Below, one piece after another: positions 9,228 to 17,457 of a stretch of DNA of 32,048 nucleotides. Position 1 is the stretch's first letter; every line of letters starts with the position of its first letter. Source of the DNA: Desulfobulbaceae bacterium (lineage in GTDB: Bacteria; Desulfobacterota; Desulfobulbia; Desulfobulbales; BM004); the NCBI GenBank assembly GCA_002868955.1, contig PKTW01000157.1, positions 1-32,048 of the forward strand, written 5' to 3'. The position numbers and the translations under genes are program-made. A model generated the notes under the pieces. The model had not been told where the DNA came from, made no database searches, and saw only the letters and a program-made list of their open reading frames with translations.

Positions 9228-9523
9228 TGGCCCGCGGCCGCGCCTTTGGTAAAACCGGAATATCTGTAACGTGCAGCGGCACAGTGATGCGGCTGCGGGA
9301 CGTTTTATGGGCGGCGCTGCCGCTGTCGCCCGACTGTGCGCCGATCCTGCGTTTTCGGCTGAACTGGAAGCGGCCACCATATTGACTTTTCATTCTACCA
9401 AATAGACTTAAGATTGCCAGTGGAAATCATAAGTGTTAATTATTCTTCACATATTCAACATGTGGCAGGGAATGTGAACTATCGTTTAGCCGAAATGCGC
9501 AATAGCTGAGAGAATAACAAAGA
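9228..9523. other. GC-rich to AT-rich junction without a gene
   Basis: Positions 9228-9380 are strikingly GC-rich (GGCCCGCGGCCGCGCC and repeated gcggc), while 9381-9523 are AT-rich. The 115-codon minus-strand reading frame here has an Ala/Arg-rich composition and runs through the tRNA remnant, so I do not accept it as a gene. The abrupt change in composition suggests a recombination junction. Confidence 0.4.
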
Positions 9524-10339
9524 ATGGTCGATTTTATCCAACAGTTCAATCCCATCATGCAGGCGTTTATTGCCACACTCTTCACTTGGAGCGTCACGGC
9601 AGCAGGTGCGGCACTAGTTTTTTTTACAAGATCTTTAAATCAAAAAGTAATGGATGCAATGCTTGGATTTGCTGCCGGGGTAATGATTGCTGCCAGCTTC
9701 TGGTCTCTTCTCGCACCAGCCATTGAGATGGCTGAACAGTTGGAACAGGTTCCTTGGTTGACCGCAACCATAGGATTTATGGGTGGTGGAATTTTTATGC
9801 GGCTGATTGACAAATTTCTGCCACACCTTCATCCCGGGCTAAATATTGATAAAAGTGAAGGGATAAAGACTTCATGGCAACGAAGTACCCTTCTTGTCCT
9901 TGCAATAACTTTTCACAATATCCCGGAGGGCCTTGCTGTAGGCGTAGCCTTTGGCGCGGTAGCAGCTAACCTGCCGTCTGCTTCGATTGGAGGAGCAATT
10001 GCTTTGGCAATTGGAATTGGGATTCAAAACTTCCCTGAAGGTACCGCTGTATCAATGCCATTGAGAAGGGAAGGGATGAGTAAAGGGAAAAGTTTTTTTC
10101 TGGGGCAGGCTTCAGGCATGGTGGAACCAATCGCTGGGGTTCTCGGAGCTCTATTTGTCATAAAAATGCAAAACATTTTACCATACGCTCTTTGTTTTGC
10201 TGCCGGTGCCATGATTTTTGTCGTTGTGGAGGAATTAATCCCAGAATCCCAACGAAAATATGAAAATATCGATTTAGTGACAATGGCAACAATGTTTGGT
10301 TTTTCGGTAATGATGATACTTGATGTGGCTTTTGGGTAA
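9524..10339 (+). CDS. ZIP family divalent metal transporter
   Basis: A 271-residue inner-membrane protein importing or moving Zn2+, Fe2+ or similar divalent metals. Eight membrane segments are expected. The binuclear metal centre is visible in helix 4 as [10 protein letters not shown] (H131, N132, E135) and in helix 5 as [10 protein letters not shown] (N169, E172). The His-containing loop FLPHLHPGL (99-106) lies between helices 3 and 4. Length and the PLRREGMSK segment after helix 5 fit the GufA/ZupT branch. RBS is poor. Its coding sequence is more AT-rich than flanking genes and lies next to the tRNA-Asn remnant, which would fit acquisition by transfer. Confidence 0.9.
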   Translation: MVDFIQQFNPIMQAFIATLFTWSVTAAGAALVFFTRSLNQKVMDAMLGFAAGVMIAASFWSLLAPAIEMAEQLEQVPWLTATIGFMGGGIFMRLIDKFLPHLHPGLNIDKSEGIKTSWQRSTLLVLAITFHNIPEGLAVGVAFGAVAANLPSASIGGAIALAIGIGIQNFPEGTAVSMPLRREGMSKGKSFFLGQASGMVEPIAGVLGALFVIKMQNILPYALCFAAGAMIFVVVEELIPESQRKYENIDLVTMATMFGFSVMMILDVAFG

Positions 10340-10450
10340 AGAGACTTTCTGACACTTCTTGACGCGCTATGCGGTTACTTATAAAACCGGTTATTATTTG
10401 TTTTATTGCGATGATGGGTTCAGGGTACGGAATAAATATATTTGAGTTGA

Positions 10451-10651
10451 AATCTGACCGGTATCGAGATTAATACAGTTATCAAAGAAGGTGAAGCTTA
10501 TGAAGCAATAACCACTCTGGCACAAAATAGCGGTGTGGACCTGATAGTCATGGGATCACATGGCAAAAAACGTCTTCAGCGCCTGCTCATGGGCAGTGTC
10601 ACCGAAAGGACCATTGGATATGCTTCCTGCCCGGTGCTTGTTATTCATTGA
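10451..10651 (+). pseudogene. Universal stress protein (UspA-like), C-terminal remnant
   Basis: Sixty-six in-frame codons up to the TGA at 10649 encode the last half of a UspA domain, with the ATP-binding signature MGSHGKKRLQRLLMGSVTE (G-x2-G-x9-GS) and the terminal strand SCPVLVIH. A stop codon lies directly upstream in frame (10448-10450), there is no start codon with an RBS, and the N-terminal ~75 residues of a normal 140-residue Usp are absent. The 34-codon frame beginning at 10369 in another phase may be unrelated. The gene looks deleted at its 5' end. Confidence 0.75.
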
Positions 10652-10732
10652 TATTTGATAAGGCCCCTTTTCTTAACATTTCCGGCAACGACTTTAAGAG
10701 GTATTGAGAGGGGCATGATTGCAGTTAAAGGC

Positions 10733-11365
10733 TCAAGGGTTCTTTGCTACCCCTGGTCGCATTTTTATCAGCAGCAAACCCTTCTGCGTCAGAATATCCA
10801 CCGGTTCCAGGGTGATGGGAATATTGTGCGCTCCCATTTTGGCTACAATGGGCTGTATGGAACCCAATTCTACAGGATATTCCTTTTCACCGAGGGATGA
10901 AAGCAGAAGCAGAAGAGCATCAGCCGGATCAGTCGTATAGAGTGATTCGGGCTTTGGAAAACGCGGCGTTACGAAAAGCACCTTTTTACTGCTATCAAAA
11001 CGGAGAAAGATTTCACAGGTCACAGGCAACCTCACATTGCCAAGATTCATCGAGATATCTCTGCCGGCTATTGTTGTATTCAGCGTCAGGTTCTGACTGG
11101 CGACAACACCCTGGAGGAAGAGTGATTTTTCTCGCGCCTGTAGCTTTTCCAGAGATTGAATGGTTACATCTCCCTGCACATATTGACTCCGGGCTTCAAG
11201 AGAAATGGGCAGCCCATCCTTTATGGTCCGGAACAGGACCCCCTCCGGGATGGTGATTGTTGCCGCTTCGTCAACGGCCGCTGCCGAACAAATGATTGTC
11301 AGGAATAAAAGAAAGAAAAAAGTCAGGGAAAAAATTTGCAGCGATTTCACTAGCGATGATTTCAT
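10733..11365 (-). CDS. Secreted protein of unknown function
   Basis: The 210-residue product begins with a signal peptide (MKSSLVKSLQ then a hydrophobic IFSLTFFFLLFLTIICSAAA; likely cleavage after SAAA or nearby). The mature part is predicted mainly beta-rich, with alternating hydrophobic segments such as GVLFRTIKDGLPISLEA, DVTIQSLEKL and PVELGSIQPIVAKMGA, and no cysteine after the signal except one in VTCEIF. I recognise no family. RBS AAGGGA lies 9 nt before the ATG. It stands alone, convergent with the Usp remnant. A periplasmic or outer-membrane role is a guess from the signal peptide only. Confidence 0.72.
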   Translation of the reverse strand: MKSSLVKSLQIFSLTFFFLLFLTIICSAAAVDEAATITIPEGVLFRTIKDGLPISLEARSQYVQGDVTIQSLEKLQAREKSLFLQGVVASQNLTLNTTIAGRDISMNLGNVRLPVTCEIFLRFDSSKKVLFVTPRFPKPESLYTTDPADALLLLLSSLGEKEYPVELGSIQPIVAKMGAHNIPITLEPVDILTQKGLLLIKMRPGVAKNP

Positions 11366-11497
11366 GACACGAATCCCTTCTATTTATAAACTGGGTAGCA
11401 GGTTCAAAGGTGCGGTCTATGCAACTACTCTAAAAAACTTCGAAAGTATCAGGGTTCAAAATTTAAGGCACGAGCAGTAAAGTGTGGTGAATTTTTT

Positions 11498-11683
11498 TCA
11501 TGCTCCGGCTTTGCTTGCCGGCTTTTTTCCTTCAATTTTCTGGACATGGGCCACGATGGCATCGTATTCCATTACTACAAGATACCTGCCCTGTTCGGCC
11601 ACCTTGCGGCAATATTCGGCAACTTCCTCGTGGGCATACATCATGGCAGTGAGTTTTTCCTGGCGCTTCCTTATATATATCAA
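11498..11683 (-). CDS. Small basic hypothetical protein (48-61 aa)
   Basis: A short frame encoding a Lys/Glu/Tyr-rich helical peptide (HEEVAEYCRKVAEQGRY). The longest version uses a TTG at 11683 because an in-frame TAA lies just upstream. The tandem ATG at 11644/11641, giving 47-48 residues, may be the true start. No strong RBS is seen for either. I do not recognise it. Amino acid content looks protein-like, but the evidence that it is a gene is limited. Confidence 0.45.
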   Translation of the reverse strand: MIYIRKRQEKLTAMMYAHEEVAEYCRKVAEQGRYLVVMEYDAIVAHVQKIEGKKPASKAGA

Positions 11684-11841
11684 TGCCCATAAATTTTAAG
11701 GATAATATGCTCTATTCATGTTCATCTTTTGTAATTCTTTTCCAAAGTTAGAACACCTCTCCCATTATTAATACTGTAACAGTAAACCAAGTATATTGTG
11801 CCGGATATTTTCCCCCCTTACTCCTCACTTTTTACTTTATA

Positions 11842-13005
11842 TTACAGATCCAGGTACCCTTCGGGCTCCAGGCTCGTGGCCAGCATCACCATGTTAATGT
11901 CAGCATGGTCCTTCCAGCTGGGAACTTCCCTGTTCGCGGGTTCGAGCCAGAATTGCTCGATCTGCTCCTGGAGCGGCAGATAGTGTTTTAGAGCATCCAG
12001 TAATGAATCCAGGCGGGATTGGGTGCTGTAACGATCAGGGTGAAGGGAAACAAGTGCTTCTATCCTGGGGATTGCCTGCAGGCCGATGGACAGGCCCAGC
12101 TCCCTGAAGGCAAGACGATGGGACGCCGGCAGGTGCATGGAGTTGTCGCGTGTGAATATGGACAGGCCGACTACGGACGTCTCGAGCATGTCCTGCAGCA
12201 ACTCCGGCAGCGGGAGTTGCACATTTGCCCCTTGCAGTTGCACCAGGCGCCAGGCATCTGTCATCAGGCCGCCAAGACCGAGGGGATCGGGAGTTGTCCA
12301 GTTAACACCGCGGCACATATCGGTCAGGTCCATAATTTCAGCAGCAAGTGTCCGGGGATCACTCTCCGGCAGCCCGGGCGTGTGTGCACTGATTTCCATA
12401 CAGGTGATCAAGCCGTCCAGGGGATCATGCTGTCCCATGGAGGCCACCAACGGCCGGGACAGATCAATACTCATCTTCCAGTACAATCCTTTTATGCCGT
12501 CGACTTCGGTATGACAGAAAGCACTATGCACCCGGCTGGCAAGTTCTGCTGCCCAGGCAGTATAAATTGGATTGTCAATGACCCTGCTGGCGCAGCAAAG
12601 AGCATGCATCCACTTTGTCAGGTAATGGTAATATTGGCCGTCGCGCTCCCATTCAAGCCTTTCATCAAACGGTTCCCACTCCTGCCGTTCCGGCAATTTC
12701 TTGCCGATCCGCAGCCCGCCTGCAATGGGATGCAGCTTGCCGGTTCTCTCATCAAGACCGCTGATCCAGCCGCTGCGGGGATCATCATCCCGATGACGGC
12801 CGAGGATTTCATGAACCTGGTCCACAAGGCCCAGAGCCAGATGCAGGTGCTTCTCCCTGCCGCTCTGCTCATAGAGTGCCAGGTAATTGCAGACGGCAAA
12901 GGCGTCGGTCCACAAATAGCGGCGAACCGGAGCAGCACCTTCCGGCAGCAGACCAGTCCGGCCGGCGAATTCCTCCATGATTTCCTGTACAATATTTTCT
13001 TCCAT
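11842..13005 (-). CDS. Helical protein resembling six-hairpin glycosidase fold, function unknown
   Basis: A 387-residue cytoplasmic protein without signal peptide or membrane segment. It is rich in Trp/Tyr/His and in helix pairs containing conserved-looking aromatic motifs: TDAFAVCNYLALYEQSG (about 34-50), DQVHEILGRHR, SGWISGLDERTG, GGLRIGKKLPER, YYHYLTKWMHALCCAS and a late PLGLGGLMTDAWR. This repetition of helical hairpins suggests an (alpha/alpha)6 barrel as in glycosidases and epimerases; this is a fold guess, not a family match. An ATG at 13005 is preferred over the upstream TTG. It starts 32 nt after the Lon-like protease stop, so they are probably co-transcribed. Confidence 0.7.
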   Translation of the reverse strand: MEENIVQEIMEEFAGRTGLLPEGAAPVRRYLWTDAFAVCNYLALYEQSGREKHLHLALGLVDQVHEILGRHRDDDPRSGWISGLDERTGKLHPIAGGLRIGKKLPERQEWEPFDERLEWERDGQYYHYLTKWMHALCCASRVIDNPIYTAWAAELASRVHSAFCHTEVDGIKGLYWKMSIDLSRPLVASMGQHDPLDGLITCMEISAHTPGLPESDPRTLAAEIMDLTDMCRGVNWTTPDPLGLGGLMTDAWRLVQLQGANVQLPLPELLQDMLETSVVGLSIFTRDNSMHLPASHRLAFRELGLSIGLQAIPRIEALVSLHPDRYSTQSRLDSLLDALKHYLPLQEQIEQFWLEPANREVPSWKDHADINMVMLATSLEPEGYLDL

Positions 13006-13037
13006 CAAAGTTCAAGCTTCATAGCGTGAAAGTTTTT

Positions 13038-15479
13038 TCAGTTTGCCCCATTGTCTTCATTCTCATCTGCGCCGCTGGTGAAAATGCGAACCTTGGCTGC
13101 CAGCTCCCATATTTTTTGCTGCACAGCCCAATTAACCGTGCCTTCAGGATACGAGCCGTCTTTCTTTTTTTCACCGGCTTCTTTGCCTGTCAGCAGTGCA
13201 ATGCCCTCGTCAATGGTGGCGACAGTATAGATATGAAATTTCCCATCCCGTACTGCTTCGACGATTTCATCCCGCAGCATGAGATGCTTGACGTTGCTTG
13301 CGGGGATGATAACACCCTGGGTGCCGGTCAGACCCTTGGCCCTGCAGACGGCAAAAAACCCCTCGATTTTTTCATTAGCCCCGCCGATGGCCTGCACTTC
13401 ACCGCGCTGGTTCACGGATCCGGTGACCGCAAGATCCTGACGGATCGGAAAACCGGAAAGGCTGGAGAGGAGGGCATAAAGCTCCGAGGAAGAGGCTGAG
13501 TCGCCTTCAACACCCTCATAGAGCTGTTCAAAAGTTATGCTGGCTGATAAGGCCAGGGGAATATCCTCGGCATACCTGCCGCCAAGATAGCCTGCCAGGA
13601 TAAGGCTGCCCTTGTTATGAATAGGCCCGCCGAGTTCAGTTTCGCGGTCGATATTAATAATACCCTTGCTGCCCACAAATGTCCTTGCCGTAATGCGTGA
13701 AGGCTTACCAAAGCTGTAGTCGCCCAGTGGCAGAACAGATATGCCGTTTACCTGCCCCACCTCCTTGCCCGTGGTATCAATGAGGATGGTCTCCTCTTCA
13801 ATCATTTCCTGGATAATCTTTTCGATCCGGTTGGAACGAAAGATCTTCTCTTCAATTGCCTTATTGACCTCACTTGCAGCCACCAACTCTTTTTTTCCCT
13901 GTTCCGCCCAGAAAGAGGCCTGACGAATGATATCCACCACGTCGCCGAATACGGTGATCAGTTTATTCTGGTGGGCCGCAAGCCGGGCGCTGTATTCGAT
14001 GACACTGCTGACCCCGTCCGGACTGAAATGTTTCAAGCCTTCTTCACGGCATATATTCCCGATGAAATGCGCATAGAGTTTGCCGGATTCTTCGGTCCAG
14101 GGAGTACGGAAATCAAAATCGACCTTGACCTTGAAGAGCTCGGGGAAATCCCGGTCAAGATTGTAAAGGAGATAATAAAGCAGTGGGTCGCCGATAATGA
14201 TCACCTTGATGTCCAGGGGAATGGGCTCCGGTTCCAGAGTGCGCGTGGTCATGAAGCCGAGGGCCTTTTCAAGGCTTTCGATGACTACCTCCCCGTTCTT
14301 CAGGGCCCGCTTGAGAGTTTCCCAGGCCAGAGGCTTGGTAAGCAGTTCAAAGGCATCAAGCAAAAGATAGCCGCCGTTTGCCTTGTGCAGGGCACCGTTT
14401 TTTATCATACGGAAATTGGTGACCAGGGCGCCGAACCTGCCCGCATATTCAACGCGGCCGAGCAGATTCGTTGCAGTGGGGTTTTTTTCATAAACAACTG
14501 GAGCTCCCTTGGTGGAGCTGTTGTCCACGATGAGATTGGCGCGGTATTCATCAAAAGTTATCTGCTGTTCCTGCATCATGGCCATGAACTGCTGTTGCTC
14601 CGGTGAGGCCTCCGCCATTTTCTTCAGATGCTTGAAGGAACTTACATGCTTGAGCAGGAAGGCCCGGACTTCAACAAGGAAGGCGACAACATTTTCAAGC
14701 TCCCTGTATTTTTCCTTCAAATCATCGAGAAAATGGTCGATGGCAAATGCAACGGTCCTGCGGTCAATCTCCAGCATCTTGTTCTTGGCTTCTTTCTGCA
14801 GTTCCTGCGCCTGCCGCATCGTTTTGCGGATTTCCTCCTCCAGTTCCTTCTGGCCCTTTTCAATCTTCTTCAGGGTAGCATCTTCCAGCTCTTCCATTTT
14901 CTCGGCTGTCAGGGCTTCGCCCTCAATTACTGCTACGATACCGATGCCCTCCGGTCCCTGCAGTAAGCGGAAGCCTGCTTTCTTGACCTTTTCCTCCAGT
15001 TTTGCAAAAAATTCCTGGCTTCTCTTGTTGAAACGGTCTTTATTTTCCTGGCGCTCCTTCTGGTACTCATTGCTTTCAAATGCCTTGGGAACCTCTGTTT
15101 TCAGCTCCTCAACCAGCTGGTCAAGATCATCCCGGAACTTACAACCCTTACCGGCCGGAAGCCTGAGCGCTTTCGGAGTATCGTTGTCGTTGAAATTATT
15201 GACATAGAGCCAATCGTCTGGCACAGGTTTTGTCTCGACAAGGGTTTCCAGGTACTTGCTGATAATGGTCTTTTTTCCTGTCCCCACCGGCCCCAAGGCG
15301 TACATATGATATCCCTGGCTCTTAATGTTGATCCCGAAAGAAATGGCCCGCAGGGCCCGTTCCTGGCCGATAACTCCTTCATAAGCCGGCAGTTCCCCGG
15401 TACTCTTGAAAGCAAACTGCGCAGGGTCGAACTGGTGCCGGAGCTGTTCCGCAGAGAGCTTTGTAGCCTGGTAGGACAT
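13038..15479 (-). CDS. LonB-like ATP-dependent serine protease (AAA + Lon proteolytic domain)
   Basis: A cytoplasmic ATP-dependent protease of the archaeal-LonB-like bacterial family, lacking the LonA N-terminal domain. I place the start at the ATG at 15479 (MSYQATKLSAEQL), because AGGAGG lies 10 nt before it; a 25-residue upstream extension has no such signal. That gives 813 residues. Walker A GPVGTGKKT is at 63-71, followed by a long coiled-coil (about 150-250, Glu/Lys-rich) inserted in the ATPase, then the DFRTPWTEE and arginine-rich region. The C-terminal protease domain has catalytic S661 (GDSASS) and K704 (GGANEKIEG), exactly 43 residues apart as in E. coli Lon. Substrates are unknown. 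Confidence 0.93.
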   Translation of the reverse strand: MSYQATKLSAEQLRHQFDPAQFAFKSTGELPAYEGVIGQERALRAISFGINIKSQGYHMYALGPVGTGKKTIISKYLETLVETKPVPDDWLYVNNFNDNDTPKALRLPAGKGCKFRDDLDQLVEELKTEVPKAFESNEYQKERQENKDRFNKRSQEFFAKLEEKVKKAGFRLLQGPEGIGIVAVIEGEALTAEKMEELEDATLKKIEKGQKELEEEIRKTMRQAQELQKEAKNKMLEIDRRTVAFAIDHFLDDLKEKYRELENVVAFLVEVRAFLLKHVSSFKHLKKMAEASPEQQQFMAMMQEQQITFDEYRANLIVDNSSTKGAPVVYEKNPTATNLLGRVEYAGRFGALVTNFRMIKNGALHKANGGYLLLDAFELLTKPLAWETLKRALKNGEVVIESLEKALGFMTTRTLEPEPIPLDIKVIIIGDPLLYYLLYNLDRDFPELFKVKVDFDFRTPWTEESGKLYAHFIGNICREEGLKHFSPDGVSSVIEYSARLAAHQNKLITVFGDVVDIIRQASFWAEQGKKELVAASEVNKAIEEKIFRSNRIEKIIQEMIEEETILIDTTGKEVGQVNGISVLPLGDYSFGKPSRITARTFVGSKGIINIDRETELGGPIHNKGSLILAGYLGGRYAEDIPLALSASITFEQLYEGVEGDSASSSELYALLSSLSGFPIRQDLAVTGSVNQRGEVQAIGGANEKIEGFFAVCRAKGLTGTQGVIIPASNVKHLMLRDEIVEAVRDGKFHIYTVATIDEGIALLTGKEAGEKKKDGSYPEGTVNWAVQQKIWELAAKVRIFTSGADENEDNGAN

Positions 15480-15663
15480 TGTGCTGTTTCCTCCTGTGTT
15501 GTTTTTTGCTGCAGACCGTATCGGTTTGTGCCCGGCCCGAACTCTGGAAGGCAAAATAAGTTAAAGAAACCGTCTTTATAAAATACACTATGACATACTT
15601 ACTATATTATTTTATTTGTACCCATAACGGATGTCCACACTTTTGCGAAAGAGAAAAAAGAAC

Positions 15664-16581
15664 TTATTTAAAATCCCGCTGCAAAACAAAGGTAGCCATT
15701 GTGACAACTGCAATACCCGGGAAAATTATTGCCGGCGGCAAACCTTTACCAAGACTCCAGTTGATCATCAGCACAAAGGCCGGATAGAAATAACTGTAGG
15801 CCATGACCCGTGTGGGGCCCAGGTAGAGGGTGGAGATATGGGTCAGGTAAAATGTGATGATGGTTGAAAAAACAGCCAGGTAGACAATGCCTGCCCAGAC
15901 CTTTGTTTCAACCGTTTGCCATTCAACCCCGCTTAAACCTGAAATGGAGAGCAGAAGAAGCCAGACAGTGCCGGTGGCCAGGACCCAGAAGGTCATGATC
16001 ACCATGGATTCCCGTTGATGCAGACGTCTTACCAGGGGGGTATAGGCAGCCATCATAAAGCAGCCTGCCAGAAAAAGAAGGTCTCCGTAATTAACATTCA
16101 ACTCGAGCAGCCGGTTAATATCACCCCGGAATATAACCCAGAGAGCACCGACCATACCGAAGAACAGGGCCCAAAGCCGACCACGGCCCAAACGTTCTTT
16201 AAGAAAAATTGCGCTGTAAATCCCTGATATCCCCGGCACCAGGGTAAAAATGACGCTGGTGTTCAAGGCAGTGGTGTACCGCAGCGATTCAAACATACAC
16301 CAGAAAAAACCCACCGTAGAGGCACTGATCAATGCGTAGCCGCTTAGCTGTCTGGCCGACGGCAGGGAAAAACCATGGTTCAGCACAAGAATTGGCGCGA
16401 GGCAGAGAACGGCCACCACGTAGCGGACCAGGAGCAGCACTGCCGGCTCCAGGCCATGGGTAATGGCAGCGCCTACCGTAAATGAGCTGGACACAATAAT
16501 CGATGCCAGCAGCATGAGGCAGTGCACACTCCACAGCGGCAGCTGCGTGTTAAGATAGTTTGGTTTTTGGGGTTCAGACAT
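15664..16581 (-). CDS. EamA/DMT family transporter
   Basis: A polytopic inner-membrane protein of the drug/metabolite transporter superfamily with two EamA repeats, about ten helices. The first repeat includes SFTVGAAITHGLEPAVLLLVRYVVAVLCLAP and the typical YTTALNTSVIFTLVPGISGIYSAIFLKERLGRGRLWALFFGMVGA (loop and start of helix 5). The second repeat includes ISTLYLGPTRVMAYSYFYPAF. The start at 16581 (MSEPQKPNYL) is chosen because the first helix begins soon after it; a TTG at 16689 would add 36 residues of unlikely sequence. No RBS is clear. Substrates of this family include amino acids and nucleotide metabolites; this one cannot be assigned. Confidence 0.85.
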   Translation of the reverse strand: MSEPQKPNYLNTQLPLWSVHCLMLLASIIVSSSFTVGAAITHGLEPAVLLLVRYVVAVLCLAPILVLNHGFSLPSARQLSGYALISASTVGFFWCMFESLRYTTALNTSVIFTLVPGISGIYSAIFLKERLGRGRLWALFFGMVGALWVIFRGDINRLLELNVNYGDLLFLAGCFMMAAYTPLVRRLHQRESMVIMTFWVLATGTVWLLLLSISGLSGVEWQTVETKVWAGIVYLAVFSTIITFYLTHISTLYLGPTRVMAYSYFYPAFVLMINWSLGKGLPPAIIFPGIAVVTMATFVLQRDFK

Positions 16582-16632
16582 GGAGGGACAAGATACTCGC
16601 TGGATTAGTAAAAGAAAAGGCGAAAGAGTTGG

Positions 16633-16699
16633 CAGGTGACAGTAGTTTGCTGGTCCCGGCATGATGTTTTTTTTGCTGACTGCCGGCAACTGTCACCTG
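16633..16699. repeat. 11-bp inverted repeat between EamA gene and sulfite reductase
   Basis: CAGGTGACAGT (16633-16643) and its exact complement ACTGTCACCTG (16689-16699) are separated by 45 nt that include GCCGGGAC/GCCGGC-like pairings. It lies in the spacer between the divergent genes, partly upstream of the preferred EamA start. It could be a pair of operator half-sites looped by a regulator, or a leader hairpin. Confidence 0.5.
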
Positions 16700-16712
16700 A
16701 TTGCCGGCGAAC

Positions 16713-16726
16713 TTGACTTATATCAA
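16713..16726. promoter_or_regulatory. FNR/Dnr-type binding site upstream of sulfite reductase
   Basis: TTGACTTATATCAA matches the FNR-family consensus TTGAT-N4-ATCAA with one change. It lies 72 nt before the ATG of the siroheme reductase, a normal operator distance. A related element occurs at 20675-20688. The regulator itself is not in this window. Confidence 0.5.
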
Positions 16727-16797
16727 TGAACCCATGGTGCGGGTCCGGTATATTGTAATGCAACAACGACTTACCCTCTAACAGAGAAGGTGTCATC

Positions 16798-17457
16798 ATG
16801 CGTGAGAAAAAGATGAGCAGGAACAAAACATACAATGTCCTACCAGGCACCAGGATGGGCCTGCTGAGCACCGAGTACCTGGAAAAGCTGACCGAGGTCG
16901 CCAAAAAACACAATATTCCCTTTTTCAAGATAACCTCGGCCCAGCGGTTGGCGATTGTTGGCCATACGCCGGAAACAGCGGAGCAGATCTGGCAGGAACT
17001 GGGCCAGAAAACCGGGCCGAAAAAGCCGGTCGGCATCCATTATATCCAGGCCTGCCCGGGCATTAAATGGTGTAAGTACGGGCGCCAGGATTCCCTGGCT
17101 CTGGGGGAAAAGCTGGAAAAGGCCTTCGGCGCTCTGCCCCTGCCCGCCAAAACCAAGGTAGGCATATCGGGCTGTCCCTTGAACTGCTGTGAAAGCTACG
17201 TTCGTGACATAGGTGTTTTCGGCAAAAAGAACGGCTGGACCCTGGTCTTCGGCGGCAATGGCGGCGGCTGCCCGCGCATAGGCGATATTGTTGCAGAAAA
17301 CTTAAACGATGAAGCGGTCATTACGATGGTGGGCAAATGTTTAGAATACTACCGGAATAATGCCAGGCCAATGGAAAGGACCGGCCGCTTTATGCGAAGA
17401 TCAAAGATCGACGCATTCTGGGAGCATATAGGGGTAAGGGGAAAAAGCAGGTACTAG
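16798..17457 (+). CDS. Small siroheme sulfite/nitrite reductase-like protein
   Basis: A 219-residue protein built of one ferredoxin-like half-domain and the 4Fe-4S/siroheme domain. The cluster-binding pattern is intact: C86-x5-C92 in ACPGIKWCKYG and C126-x3-C130 in SGCPLNCCES, where C130 or its neighbour bridges the siroheme. The Arg in TSAQRLAI (R50) fits the siroheme carboxylate-binding position. Size and arrangement match the ~23 kDa low-molecular-weight assimilatory-type sulfite reductase known from Desulfovibrio vulgaris, rather than the 60-kDa CysI or DsrAB. It would reduce sulfite, or perhaps nitrite, by electrons from an unidentified partner. RBS AAGG lies 7 nt before the ATG. A possible FNR-type site upstream suggests anaerobic control. 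Its stop codon overlaps that of the convergent NnrU gene. Confidence 0.85.
   Translation: MREKKMSRNKTYNVLPGTRMGLLSTEYLEKLTEVAKKHNIPFFKITSAQRLAIVGHTPETAEQIWQELGQKTGPKKPVGIHYIQACPGIKWCKYGRQDSLALGEKLEKAFGALPLPAKTKVGISGCPLNCCESYVRDIGVFGKKNGWTLVFGGNGGGCPRIGDIVAENLNDEAVITMVGKCLEYYRNNARPMERTGRFMRRSKIDAFWEHIGVRGKSRY

Noticed and set aside
9033-9380. 115-codon minus-strand frame across the tRNA remnant
   Set aside because: It reads through the AI-2E gene 3' end, a terminator and tRNA sequence; Ala/Arg-rich composition comes from high GC.
9227-9380. A group I intron interrupting tRNA-Asn at the anticodon
   Set aside because: The 5' half of the tRNA, including a TCCCCGG acceptor strand, cannot be found upstream within several hundred bases; only a weak TTTGGTAGAATG resemblance to a D arm exists.
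10369-10473. 34-codon frame (MRLLIKPVIICF...) as N-terminus of the Usp gene
   Set aside because: It is in a different phase from the Usp remnant and has no UspA-like start (no nucleotide-binding strand); no frameshift reconstruction gives a normal Usp.
12019-13029. 336-codon plus-strand frame
   Set aside because: It lies antisense to the 387-residue helical protein gene; His/Cys/Gln-rich composition and no RBS mark it as a shadow.
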